DNA of 11,714 nucleotides. Source: Modestobacter sp. Lineage in GTDB: Bacteria; Actinomycetota; Actinomycetes; Mycobacteriales; Geodermatophilaceae. Shown piece by piece: positions 1 to 6,512 of the stretch (its first letter is position 1; the number at the start of each line of letters is the position of its first letter). Under the pieces are notes generated by a model. The model did no database searches. It was not told the DNA's origin and saw only the letters and a program-made list of their open reading frames with translations. A program made the translations under genes and the position numbers. The stretch covers positions 1 through 11,714 of the forward strand of contig JAOPWO010000141.1 in NCBI GenBank assembly GCA_025965635.1, written 5' to 3'.

Positions 1-1168
1 CGGCGGTCGGGCCGGCGCCGTGGCCGCCGAGGTCGGTGAACACGGAGACCAGCCGGTCACGGTGCCGCTCCGGCGCGTGCCGGCGGCGGGCCTCGACGGC
101 GTCTGCGCGGGCCGCGTCCCGGTAGCCGGCCCAGTTCCCGGCCACCCGCTGGACGGCATCGGCCCACTCGGCCGTTGCACCGGCGGGCGCCGGCTGGACG
201 CTGGCGTAGCCGGCGACGGCCTCACGGAGACCGCTGTGATCGCTGACCACCAGCGGCCGGGCAGCGAGGACCGCCTCGACCGCGGTGTTGCCGAAGGACT
301 CCTCCTTCACCGAGGGCACCAGCACCACGTCCGCCCCGGCCAGGTCCGGCCAGATGTCGGCGCGGAAGCCGAGGAACTCCACCCGGTCGGTGAGACCCTG
401 CTCGGCCACGGTCGCGCGCAGTTCGGCCTCGAACCACTCGTAGCCGTCGAACACCGCGCCGAGCAGCGCCAGCCGGGCGTCCACGCCCCGGGCCAGCAGC
501 TCCTGCAAGGTGGCGAGGGCGACCTGTGGGCCCTTGCGCGGGGAGAGCCGGCCGACGAACAGCAGCCGCAGCGGGCCGTCGAGCTCGTGGCGGGCCGGCC
601 GCACCACGGCCGGAGCCGGGACGGCGTTGTGCACGACCGTGCTCCGTGCCCGCAGCCGCGGCGCGACCTCGGTGAGGACGTCGAGGCAGAACTGGCTGTT
701 GGCGACCACCCGGTCGGCCAGCGACGGGCACAGGGCCATGGCCCGGCGCAGCAGCCGGGGTGCCGACTGCTCCGCCTCGTGCACGTGGCAGACCGAGCGG
801 CGGCCGGCCAGCCGGGCGAGCAGCGGCCAGGACGGGAGGGTGAGGGTGTTGACGTAGACGCCGCCGACGCCGTCGCGCCGCAGCAGTCGCAGCGCCGGCA
901 CCAGCCCGGCCACCGCGTCGGCCAGCAGCCGGACGGCGCCGCGCGGACGCAGCGCGGCGTTGCGGAGCACCGGCATCCTGCAGAGGACGACCCGGAGGCC
1001 GCACGCCTCGAGCTCGCCCACCAGAGGCCCGGGGCCGGGCAGCGCGACGGTGACGTCGAAGCGGCCGGCCAGCGCCGCCGCGGAGGCCAGCAGCACCCGG
1101 TCGGCGCCGTAGAGCTCGGCTCCCGGGTGCACGACCAGCACCCGGGGTCGGGCCGGGGGGACGGCCAT
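1..1168 (-). CDS. GT4-family glycosyltransferase, 3' end cut by window edge
   Basis: This encodes a retaining GT-B glycosyltransferase that probably adds a sugar from a nucleotide-sugar donor to a lipid-linked glycan at the cytoplasmic face of the membrane. The reading frame is open for 389 codons to the window edge, so the C-terminus is missing. The N-terminal Rossmann half begins RVLVVHPGAELYGADRVLL (residues 9-27), with the acceptor-side glycine loop. The C-terminal half opens with LLFVGRLSPRKGP (202-214). The donor-site EX7E motif is E290-SFGNTAV-E298, followed by RPLVVSDHSGLREAV (304-318), all typical of GT4. The ATG at 1168 lies 2 bp after the stop of the upstream gene, so the two are probably cotranscribed and coupled. 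Donor and acceptor cannot be read from the sequence. GT4 assignment is firm; the role in polysaccharide synthesis is inferred from neighbours. Confidence 0.88.
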   Translation of the reverse strand, partial: MAVPPARPRVLVVHPGAELYGADRVLLASAAALAGRFDVTVALPGPGPLVGELEACGLRVVLCRMPVLRNAALRPRGAVRLLADAVAGLVPALRLLRRDGVGGVYVNTLTLPSWPLLARLAGRRSVCHVHEAEQSAPRLLRRAMALCPSLADRVVANSQFCLDVLTEVAPRLRARSTVVHNAVPAPAVVRPARHELDGPLRLLFVGRLSPRKGPQVALATLQELLARGVDARLALLGAVFDGYEWFEAELRATVAEQGLTDRVEFLGFRADIWPDLAGADVVLVPSVKEESFGNTAVEAVLAARPLVVSDHSGLREAVAGYASVQPAPAGATAEWADAVQRVAGNWAGYRDAARADAVEARRRHAPERHRDRLVSVFTDLGGHGAGPTA

Positions 1169-1170
1169 GG

Positions 1171-1833
1171 TCAGGCCGCTGACCCGGTGAAGACCAGGAA
1201 CGGCGCGCCGGCCTGGTACCCGACCGACAGCGTGACCGCCGCGCGGTCGTCGACCGGGACGGTGAAGACGTAGACGCCCTCGGCCGTCTCCCCCGGTGCG
1301 ACGGTGCCGCGGAACGGGCTCTCCGACGGATCGTCCAGCGGTGAGGCCGGCGCCAGGTCGGCGCCGGTGGCCAGGTCGACCACGACGGCGTCCAGGGACA
1401 CCGGCTCGTCCGTGTCGTTGGAGATCCGGACGGTCGCGCGCAGCGCCGGCCCGGCGACGTTGCCCGGGCCCTGCGCCTTCCCGTCGATGGCCTCGAGGGA
1501 CGGGACGACCGCGGTGACGCCGTTGCCGACCGCGGCCGGCCGGTCCAGGCCGACTGCCGGCAGGCTCGGCGGCAGCGCATCGGCCTCGCTGGTCGGGCCG
1601 GTCGGCTCGGGGGTGGGTGCCGTCGGGGCGAGTTCCACCTCTGCCGGCGTCGGCTCGGCGGTGGCCGAGGGCTCGGTCGTCGTCGCCGGCGTCGCGCTGG
1701 CCTCCCCGCCGTCGCCGGACCAGACCACGACCAGGCCGATGACGACGGCCACGACGAGGACCGCGGCAGCCCACACGCTCAGCAGCATCCGCCGCCGAGC
1801 CGGTCGCACGAGGGCGGCTGGGGGAGTCGTCAT
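1171..1833 (-). CDS. Single-pass membrane protein with DUF4352-like extracytoplasmic domain
   Basis: This is a 220-residue protein. A short basic cytoplasmic N-terminus (residues 1-16, VRPARRR) is followed by one hydrophobic helix at about 17-38. Next is a Thr/Pro/Glu/Ala-rich linker (about 45-90) and a C-terminal beta-rich domain (about 100-220). The layout predicts a membrane-anchored domain displayed outside the cell. The C-terminal pattern (LRATVRISNDTDEPVSLDA, then TVAPGETAEGVYVFTVP) resembles the Ig-like DUF4352 fold common in actinobacterial exported proteins. That likeness is my pattern judgement, not a search result. No catalytic motif is evident. The ATG at 1833 overlaps the upstream stop as ATGA (1830-1833), and the next gene starts 2 bp after this stop, so it is inside the glycan operon. 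It might scaffold or bind the glycan, but its function is unknown. An internal Met at residue 16 is a weaker alternative start. Confidence 0.82.
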   Translation of the reverse strand: MTTPPAALVRPARRRMLLSVWAAAVLVVAVVIGLVVVWSGDGGEASATPATTTEPSATAEPTPAEVELAPTAPTPEPTGPTSEADALPPSLPAVGLDRPAAVGNGVTAVVPSLEAIDGKAQGPGNVAGPALRATVRISNDTDEPVSLDAVVVDLATGADLAPASPLDDPSESPFRGTVAPGETAEGVYVFTVPVDDRAAVTLSVGYQAGAPFLVFTGSAA

Positions 1834-2648
1834 CGGGGCAACCTGCCGATCTCGCGGAACCACTTGACCGAGGCGAGCAGCAGGAAGGCCGCAGCCGCGA
1901 CGAAGAGGGCGGTGTAGAGGGGGACGAAGAGGGCCGGCACGCCGAACAGCACGAAGACGCAGCAGAGCAGGCCGTAGTCGGTGGGCAGGACCAGCAGCGA
2001 GCGCAGCACGCCGGGCTGCTGGTGGGAGCGCTGGGCGCGGGTCGGTGCCCCGTGCTGGGCTCGCAGCGCCTCGTTGAGCATCGTCCCGAAGTAGGTGACC
2101 GCATCCACGACGCAGTAGCCGATCGGGACCAGCAGCAGCGCCGGCTCGACGAGGTCGTTGCGGTACAGCGCGATCAGCACGGCGAGGTGCAGGCTGGAGG
2201 CCTTGACGGCGTCGACCATGTGGTCGAGCCACTCCCCGGCCGGGGAGCCACCACCGCGCAGCCGGGCCAGCTGGCCGTCGGCGGCGTCGAGCGCATAGCC
2301 GACGACGAGGCAGGCGGCGATGAGCACGCCGACCCCCCCGGTCGGCGGCCGCAACGCGATCAGCGCGATGCCGGCGGCCGTGAACGCAGCACTGATGGCG
2401 GTGACCGCGTTCGGGGTGAGACCCAGGTGGTAGGCGGCCGCGGCGAACACCCGTCCCAGCGTGCGGTTCACGAACCGCGAGTAGGCGGGCGCGCCGGTGG
2501 CGCCCTTCTGCGCCGCCGACAGGCGCCGCAGCGTCTGACCGAAGCCCTCCCCGGCCGACCGGTGGCCGGGGTCAGGGGCGCCGGGGTCAGGGGCGCCGGG
2601 GTCAGGGGCGCCGGGAGCCGACCGGAAGTCCGGGCTGGTCGTGGTCAC
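1830..2648 (-). CDS. CDP-alcohol phosphatidyltransferase family membrane enzyme
   Basis: Members of this family transfer a phospho-group between a CDP-linked donor (CDP-diacylglycerol or another CDP-alcohol) and an alcohol, releasing CMP, within the membrane. The diagnostic motif is complete: D121-x2-D124-G125-x2-A128-R129-x8-G138-x3-D142-x3-D146, which binds metal and the CDP moiety. About six hydrophobic helices can be seen (roughly 80-98, 105-121, 150-163, 167-187, 222-240, 243-259), as expected. The 272-residue length is slightly long because of a soluble N-terminal tail of about 60 residues with an APDPG repeat. The GTG start at 2648 overlaps the upstream glycosyltransferase stop as GTGA (2645-2648), and its own stop overlaps the next start, so translation is probably coupled on both sides. 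The acceptor alcohol is not readable. Placement among glycosyltransferases suggests a polyol-phosphate or lipid used on the glycan, though an ordinary phospholipid synthase is possible. Confidence 0.93.
   Translation of the reverse strand: MTTTSPDFRSAPGAPDPGAPDPGAPDPGHRSAGEGFGQTLRRLSAAQKGATGAPAYSRFVNRTLGRVFAAAAYHLGLTPNAVTAISAAFTAAGIALIALRPPTGGVGVLIAACLVVGYALDAADGQLARLRGGGSPAGEWLDHMVDAVKASSLHLAVLIALYRNDLVEPALLLVPIGYCVVDAVTYFGTMLNEALRAQHGAPTRAQRSHQQPGVLRSLLVLPTDYGLLCCVFVLFGVPALFVPLYTALFVAAAAFLLLASVKWFREIGRLPR
2566..2610. repeat. Three perfect 15-bp tandem repeats inside a coding region
   Basis: The unit ccggggtcaggggcg occurs three times without a mismatch at 2566-2580, 2581-2595 and 2596-2610, with five more matching bases after it. 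The unit is a multiple of three, so it adds an in-frame Ala-Pro-Asp-Pro-Gly repeat to the N-terminal cytoplasmic tail of the CDP-alcohol phosphatidyltransferase (residues about 12-28). Copy number could change by slippage without breaking the frame. Confidence 0.95.
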
Positions 2649-3907
2649 TGCTGCCCCCGGCCGGCGACGTCGCGGCGGACGGCGGCTGGTGCGGCATCGG
2701 CCTCGGCCGGTCGCGGGAACGGCACGATCGTCGCGGTCTGCCGCTCGGCCTGCGGCCAGCGCCGGCCACTGGGGCGCCGCCGCGGGAACCGGCGGGCCGA
2801 CAGCTGACGGGCCAGCTCCTCGTAGCCGCTGGCCACGTCGTCCCAGTCGTAGCCGGCGGCCAGCTCGCGCGACCGGTCGCCGTTGCGGGCCACCGCGGCC
2901 GGGTCGGCCTCGGCGGCCTCCACGGCGACGGCCACGTCGGCGGCGTCGGAGAAGTAGCGTCCGGCCTCTGCCACGACCTCGCGGTTGAAGTCGACGTCGA
3001 AGGCGAGCACGGCCGCGCCGGCGCCGATGGCGCGCAGCAGCGAGGGGTTGGTCCCGCCCACGGAGTGCCCGTGCAGGTACGTGTAGCAGTGCGCGTACAG
3101 CTGGTCGAGCTGACGCTGGTCCCAGACCCCGCCCAGGAAGCGGACCCGGTCGTCGGCCAGCGCGTGCACCCGCTCGGTGTAGGCGTCGGAGTAGGGGGCC
3201 GACCCGACGACGACCAGCGGCTTGGTCGCGCCGCTGCGGCGGTAGCCGTCGACGATCAGGTCGACGTGGTTCTCCGGCTCGAACCGGGCGACCACCAGGT
3301 GGAACCCGCCGGGCTCCAGGTCGAGCTCGGCGAGCCGGTCGTCGCCCGGGTCGATCATCGGGGCGCCGTAGGTGAGCAGGGTCGTCGGCGCGTGGAACTC
3401 CCGCCGGTAGTAGTCGGCGATCCCCTCGGCGTCGGCGATGAGCGCATCGGACCAGCGGACCGCCATCGCCTCCGCCGCGCGGTAGTAGCGCTGACCGGTG
3501 GGGCCCCACTTGGCCCGCTTCCACTCCAGCCCGTCCACGTGCGTGGCGACCGGGATGCGGGCGGCCCGCAGCACCGGCAGCAGCGGCGAGTTGGCCGCGT
3601 TGAAGACGAATGCCGCGTCGGTGCGGTGGGCCAGCAGGTGGCCGACGGAGAGGGCGGAGTGGCTCAGCGTCTCCAGGGAGCGCTTGCGCGCCGCGGGCAG
3701 GTGGACGAGGTCCATGCCCAGGTGCGTGGCGGGCGGTGCCGCGTCGTCCCCCGGTGCGGTCCGGCAGTAGACGACCACGCGGTGACCGCGGTCGGCCAGC
3801 CGTCGTCCGACCTCCTCGATCGCGGTCTCGAAACCGCCGTACCGGGCGGGGACGCCCCGCGTGCCCACCAGGGCCACACTCAGCTGGCCTGACTTCCCAC
3901 GGGCCAT
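2645..3907 (-). CDS. DUF1972-type glycosyltransferase (rhamnosyltransferase-like)
   Basis: This is a 420-residue GT-B glycosyltransferase. Its N-terminal domain (residues 10-185) matches the DUF1972 family, which includes streptococcal and enteric capsule rhamnosyltransferases. The hallmark is VALVGTRGVPARYGGFET (11-28), with HVDGLEWKRAKW (123-134) in the acceptor side. The C-terminal GT4-like domain (about 200-370) contains HSVGGTNPSLLRAIGAG (281-297) and FDVDFNREV (303-311). R292 sits where GT4 enzymes usually have the second Glu of EX7E. About 50 residues after 370 are Arg- and Pro-rich and look disordered. The ATG at 3907 has GGAG 8 nt upstream; a GTG three codons earlier would overlap that site, so ATG is preferred. 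It starts the four-gene coupled run, 207 bp after the sugar-phosphate transferase. It probably adds an early sugar, possibly a deoxyhexose; that is inference. Confidence 0.92.
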   Translation of the reverse strand: MARGKSGQLSVALVGTRGVPARYGGFETAIEEVGRRLADRGHRVVVYCRTAPGDDAAPPATHLGMDLVHLPAARKRSLETLSHSALSVGHLLAHRTDAAFVFNAANSPLLPVLRAARIPVATHVDGLEWKRAKWGPTGQRYYRAAEAMAVRWSDALIADAEGIADYYRREFHAPTTLLTYGAPMIDPGDDRLAELDLEPGGFHLVVARFEPENHVDLIVDGYRRSGATKPLVVVGSAPYSDAYTERVHALADDRVRFLGGVWDQRQLDQLYAHCYTYLHGHSVGGTNPSLLRAIGAGAAVLAFDVDFNREVVAEAGRYFSDAADVAVAVEAAEADPAAVARNGDRSRELAAGYDWDDVASGYEELARQLSARRFPRRRPSGRRWPQAERQTATIVPFPRPAEADAAPAAVRRDVAGRGQQ

Positions 3908-3943
3908 CGGTGTCACTCCGTTCTGTCCAGCGTCGTCTCGCGA

Positions 3944-3962
3944 CCGGCAGACGTGCTGCCGG
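3944..3962. repeat. 7-bp perfect hairpin in the leader of the DUF1972 glycosyltransferase
   Basis: The arms ccggcag and ctgccgg flank a 5-nt loop (acgtg). It lies 37 bp upstream of the glycosyltransferase ATG and about 150 bp after the sugar-phosphate transferase stop on the minus strand. There is no T-run after it on either strand. It could be an mRNA leader structure or a repressor half-site pair. The function is unknown. Confidence 0.5.
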
Positions 3963-4055
3963 CGATGGCGGACCGTCCCGGTGGGTCCGGGCGGCTGCCC
4001 GGTTCGGTTCCGACCCCTTCCTCGCGAACCATCGGCGCGGGACAGGAGCACCTCG

Positions 4056-4073
4056 CGCCGTCCGGGAACGGCG
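4056..4073 (-). terminator. Possible weak terminator hairpin after the sugar-phosphate transferase
   Basis: The arms cgccgt and acggcg form a perfect 6-bp stem with a 6-nt loop, about 40 nt downstream of the minus-strand stop at 4115. No U-tract follows, so it would be at most an actinobacterial tailless terminator. In DNA this GC-rich, a 6-bp stem can arise by chance. Confidence 0.2.
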
Positions 4074-4114
4074 TCACCCGTACGGATGAGCGACCGGACC
4101 CGTCCGGGTGCCGG

Positions 4115-5614
4115 TCAGTACGCCCCGGAGGCGCTGACGACGGCGCGGCCGGTCCGCCAGAGGATGTGCAGGTCCATGGCCAGCGACCAGTTCTCCACGT
4201 ACCGCAGGTCCAGGCGGACGGCCTCCTCCCAGGGCAGGTCGCTGCGCCCGGAGATCTGCCAGAGGCCGGTCAGGCCCGGCTTCACCAGCAGCCGGCGGCT
4301 CACCTTGCTGTCGTAGCGGGCGACCTCCTCCGGCAGCGGCGGGCGGGGGCCGACCAGGGACATGTCGCCGCGGAGCACGTTGACCAGCTGCGGGAGCTCG
4401 TCCAGCGACAGCCGACGCAGCCAGCGCCCCACCGGGGTGACCCGCGGGTCGGCGCGCATCTTGAACAGCAGCCCGTCGGAGTCGTTGCCGTCGCTGAGAC
4501 CGGTCACCTGCTGGTGGGCGCCGCTGACCATGCTGCGGAACTTGAGCATCGTGAACGGCACGCCGCCCAGCCCCACCCGCTGCTGGCGGTAGAACACCCC
4601 GCCCGGGCCCGAGCGCCGCACGAGGAGGGCGATGAGCGCGAAGACCGGCAGCAGCAGGACCAGCGCCACCAGCGCCGCGGACCGGTCGAGCCCGCTCTTG
4701 ACCACGCGCTTCCAGCCGGTGAAGCGGGGCTGCTCGACCGACAGCAGCGGGAGCCCGTCGAAGGGGCGGATGTGCAGGCGGGGGCCGGCCACCTCGACCA
4801 GGCCGGGGGCCACGAGCAGTTCCAGGCCGGTGCCCTCGAGCTGCCAGCTGAGACTGCGCAGGTAGGTCGACGCCGTCTCGCTGGCCGAGGTGACCGCGAC
4901 GGCGTCGGCGTTGGTCAGCGCGGCGGTGGCGAGCACGTCCTGCAGGCCGGCGACGGGCACGCCCACCGTCTGGGCCACCCGGGCCTGGTCGTCGGGGGTG
5001 ACGCAGACCGCGACGACGTCGAGCCCGGCGTGCCGGGCGCGGCGCAGCCGCTCCACCAGCTCCAGGACGGCGCCGCCCCGGCCCACCACGACGACCCGCT
5101 TGAGGCACCGGCCCTGCTGCCGCTGCCGCTGCACGAACTGCCGGCTGACGTACCGCTCGACCGAGGTGGCCGCGGCCAGGGCGGGGACGGCGACGACGAC
5201 CAGCGCGCGGCTGAGCTCGAGCCCGGCGGCGTAGGAGACGAACCCGAGGACGGCGAGCAGCAGCAGGCCGGCCCGGCCGACCCGGCGGAACTCCTCGCTG
5301 CCGGAGCCGAAGACCCGCTGGTCGTAGGCGCCGCACGCGGCGAGCAGCGCGGGCCAGCCGGCGACGAGGGACAGCGCGGCGCCGGGCAGGACGGCGGACG
5401 CCTGTGCCGGGGCGGTGCCCAGGACGACGGCGGCGACGACGCCGGCGATCGCGACCTCGGTGGCCAGCAGGAGGCCCTGGTAGCGGTGCACCCACTGGCG
5501 GGCGGCGCGCGGGGCGATCGCCACGGGCTGCACCACCTCCAGCGGGCGGCGCGGTGTCGGCACGGCACGGGCACGCCCGATGCGACCGGTCAGCTCTGCG
5601 CGTTCCAGCAGCAC
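4115..5614 (-). CDS. Polyprenyl-phosphate sugar-1-phosphate transferase (exopolysaccharide initiating enzyme)
   Basis: This enzyme family moves a sugar-1-phosphate from a nucleotide sugar to undecaprenyl phosphate in the membrane, the first step of many exopolysaccharide pathways. The protein has 499 residues, usual for the WbaP/WcaJ-like class. It has N-terminal hydrophobic helices (about 47-67, 74-95, 115-132, 135-151), then a Rossmann-like central domain opening KRVVVVGRGGAVLELVERL (172-190). A further hydrophobic segment (about 311-332) precedes the catalytic domain. That domain shows MLKFRSM (356-362), the acidic dyad D405-E406 in LSLDELPQLVNVL, VGPRPPLPEE (421-430) and KPGLTGLWQ (445-453). 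The GTG start at 5614 is preceded by AGGGAGA at about 6 nt. The sugar, often glucose, galactose or a GlcNAc-type sugar, cannot be assigned. It lies upstream of the glycosyltransferase run on the same strand, which supports a shared pathway. It may be transcribed separately across the 207-bp gap. Confidence 0.95.
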   Translation of the reverse strand: MLLERAELTGRIGRARAVPTPRRPLEVVQPVAIAPRAARQWVHRYQGLLLATEVAIAGVVAAVVLGTAPAQASAVLPGAALSLVAGWPALLAACGAYDQRVFGSGSEEFRRVGRAGLLLLAVLGFVSYAAGLELSRALVVVAVPALAAATSVERYVSRQFVQRQRQQGRCLKRVVVVGRGGAVLELVERLRRARHAGLDVVAVCVTPDDQARVAQTVGVPVAGLQDVLATAALTNADAVAVTSASETASTYLRSLSWQLEGTGLELLVAPGLVEVAGPRLHIRPFDGLPLLSVEQPRFTGWKRVVKSGLDRSAALVALVLLLPVFALIALLVRRSGPGGVFYRQQRVGLGGVPFTMLKFRSMVSGAHQQVTGLSDGNDSDGLLFKMRADPRVTPVGRWLRRLSLDELPQLVNVLRGDMSLVGPRPPLPEEVARYDSKVSRRLLVKPGLTGLWQISGRSDLPWEEAVRLDLRYVENWSLAMDLHILWRTGRAVVSASGAY

Positions 5615-5833
5615 GTCTTCTCCCTGGCACTCCGGCGGTCACGGTCTGCCGCCAGAGCTCCTCCGCCCGACCCCCCGTTGAGGGGACTGGTGCGGCGGTC
5701 GACCTTCGGCGACAGGAGAACCATCACCGTGCGTGACGACCAGGGGCAATCGGTTCCGCCAGGGTTCACCCGAAGGGGCGCGCCGGCCTCCGGGGCGGCC
5801 ACCCGAACGTGGGTACGACTGCGGAGCGTGCGC

Positions 5834-6487
5834 TCAGCTGCGCGGGTGGACCACGTTCTGGGCGGCTTCCAGCCCACGCTCGAGCAGCAGCTCGGTGGCG
5901 TCCGCGGCCTCGACGACCAGCAGGTCGAGCGTCTTCCGCTCGGTGGCGGAGAAGTCCTTCAGCACGAAGTCCGCAGGGTCCTGCCGGCCGGGCGGGCGGC
6001 CGATGCCCACCCGCACCCGCAGGTAGTCCCGGGTGCCGGTGGACCGCGAGATGGAACGCAGCCCGTTGTGCCCGCCCTCGCCGCCACCGCGCTTGAGCCG
6101 CACGACCTCGAACGGGAGGTCCAGCTCGTCGTGCAGCACGACCAGGTCGGTGACCGGGAGGTGGTGGTAGTCGAGCAGGCCGCGCACCGGCCCGCCGGAC
6201 TCGTTCATGTACGTGGTGGGCTGGGCCAGCACCACGCGCCGGCCGGCCAGCCGGCCCTCACCGGTGAGGCTTCGCGCGCGGGCACCCTTCCCGGGTGACA
6301 GCTTGGCGCCGGCCCGGGCGGCCAGCTCGGCCAGCACCATGGCCCCCACGTTGTGCCGGTTGCCGGCGTAGCCGGGGCCGGGGTTGCCCAGGCCGACGAC
6401 CAGGAAGGGGCCCTCGGAGGGCGGTTCCGGGGACGCCGCGGGGGCGCCGGCAGTGCCGGCGCCCCCGCGGGTCGTGCTCTCGCTCAG
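5834..6487 (-). CDS. pth: Peptidyl-tRNA hydrolase, apparent CTG start
   Basis: Pth cleaves the ester bond of peptidyl-tRNAs that drop off the ribosome, recycling tRNA in the cytosol. The core is complete: VVGLGNPGPGY with the substrate-binding Asn, RHNVG with the catalytic His, PTTYMNESG, VLHDELDLPF with the Asp of the active site, and GGGEGGHNGLRS, then IGRPPG. Length from 6487 is 217 residues, somewhat above the roughly 190 of family members. The problem is the start. The first GTG in frame (6349) is the Val right after the catalytic His, so it cannot be used. No ATG, GTG or TTG exists in frame upstream of the motif. CTG at 6487 has GGAG 7 nt before it and gives an N-terminus SESTTRGG. CTG at 6403 has GAGGG 7 nt before it and gives 189 residues. 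I chose 6487. A sequencing error in a normal start codon is the other option. The gene follows rplY, as in other actinobacteria. Confidence 0.93.
   Translation of the reverse strand: MSESTTRGGAGTAGAPAASPEPPSEGPFLVVGLGNPGPGYAGNRHNVGAMVLAELAARAGAKLSPGKGARARSLTGEGRLAGRRVVLAQPTTYMNESGGPVRGLLDYHHLPVTDLVVLHDELDLPFEVVRLKRGGGEGGHNGLRSISRSTGTRDYLRVRVGIGRPPGRQDPADFVLKDFSATERKTLDLLVVEAADATELLLERGLEAAQNVVHPRS
6436..6470. repeat. Perfect 17-bp inverted repeat at the 5' end of pth
   Basis: The arms 6436-6452 and 6454-6470 are exact reverse complements around a single base at 6453; as RNA this gives a 16-bp stem with a 3-nt loop. It lies between the rplY stop (6513) and the pth active-site codons. If pth starts at 6487 the repeat is inside the first codons; if it starts at 6403 it is in the leader. 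No T-run follows on either strand. It could be a tailless terminator, an attenuator that limits pth relative to rplY, or a protein-binding site. Confidence 0.85.
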
Positions 6488-6494
6488 CCTCGTG

Positions 6495-6498
6495 CTCC
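6495..6498 (-). promoter_or_regulatory. Ribosome binding site supporting the CTG 6487 start of pth
   Basis: On the minus strand GGAG is followed by 7 nt and then CTG. The spacing is ideal, and no other start codon lies near it. A rival site, GAGGG at 6411-6415, has the same spacing to CTG at 6403, so this does not settle the start alone. Confidence 0.5.
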
Positions 6499-6512
6499 GG
6501 TGTGCGCAGTGC

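Noticed and set aside
222..1580. A 452-residue minus-strand frame across the first two genes
   Set aside because: It is out of frame with the GT4 glycosyltransferase and the anchored protein, is Arg-rich, and shows no motif. The GT4 frame has no stop before the window edge and carries full motifs.
5700..5760. A cyclic di-GMP riboswitch before the sugar-phosphate transferase
   Set aside because: Only a short CACGCAC-like stretch resembles the motif on the minus strand. The remaining conserved bases and paired helices are absent.
3953..6298. A 781-residue open frame on the plus strand, and other long plus-strand frames opposite the minus-strand genes
   Set aside because: They lie antisense to genes with clear family motifs. 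Their proteins are Gly/Arg/Ala/Pro/His-rich without domains, and high GC content makes stop codons rare in such frames.
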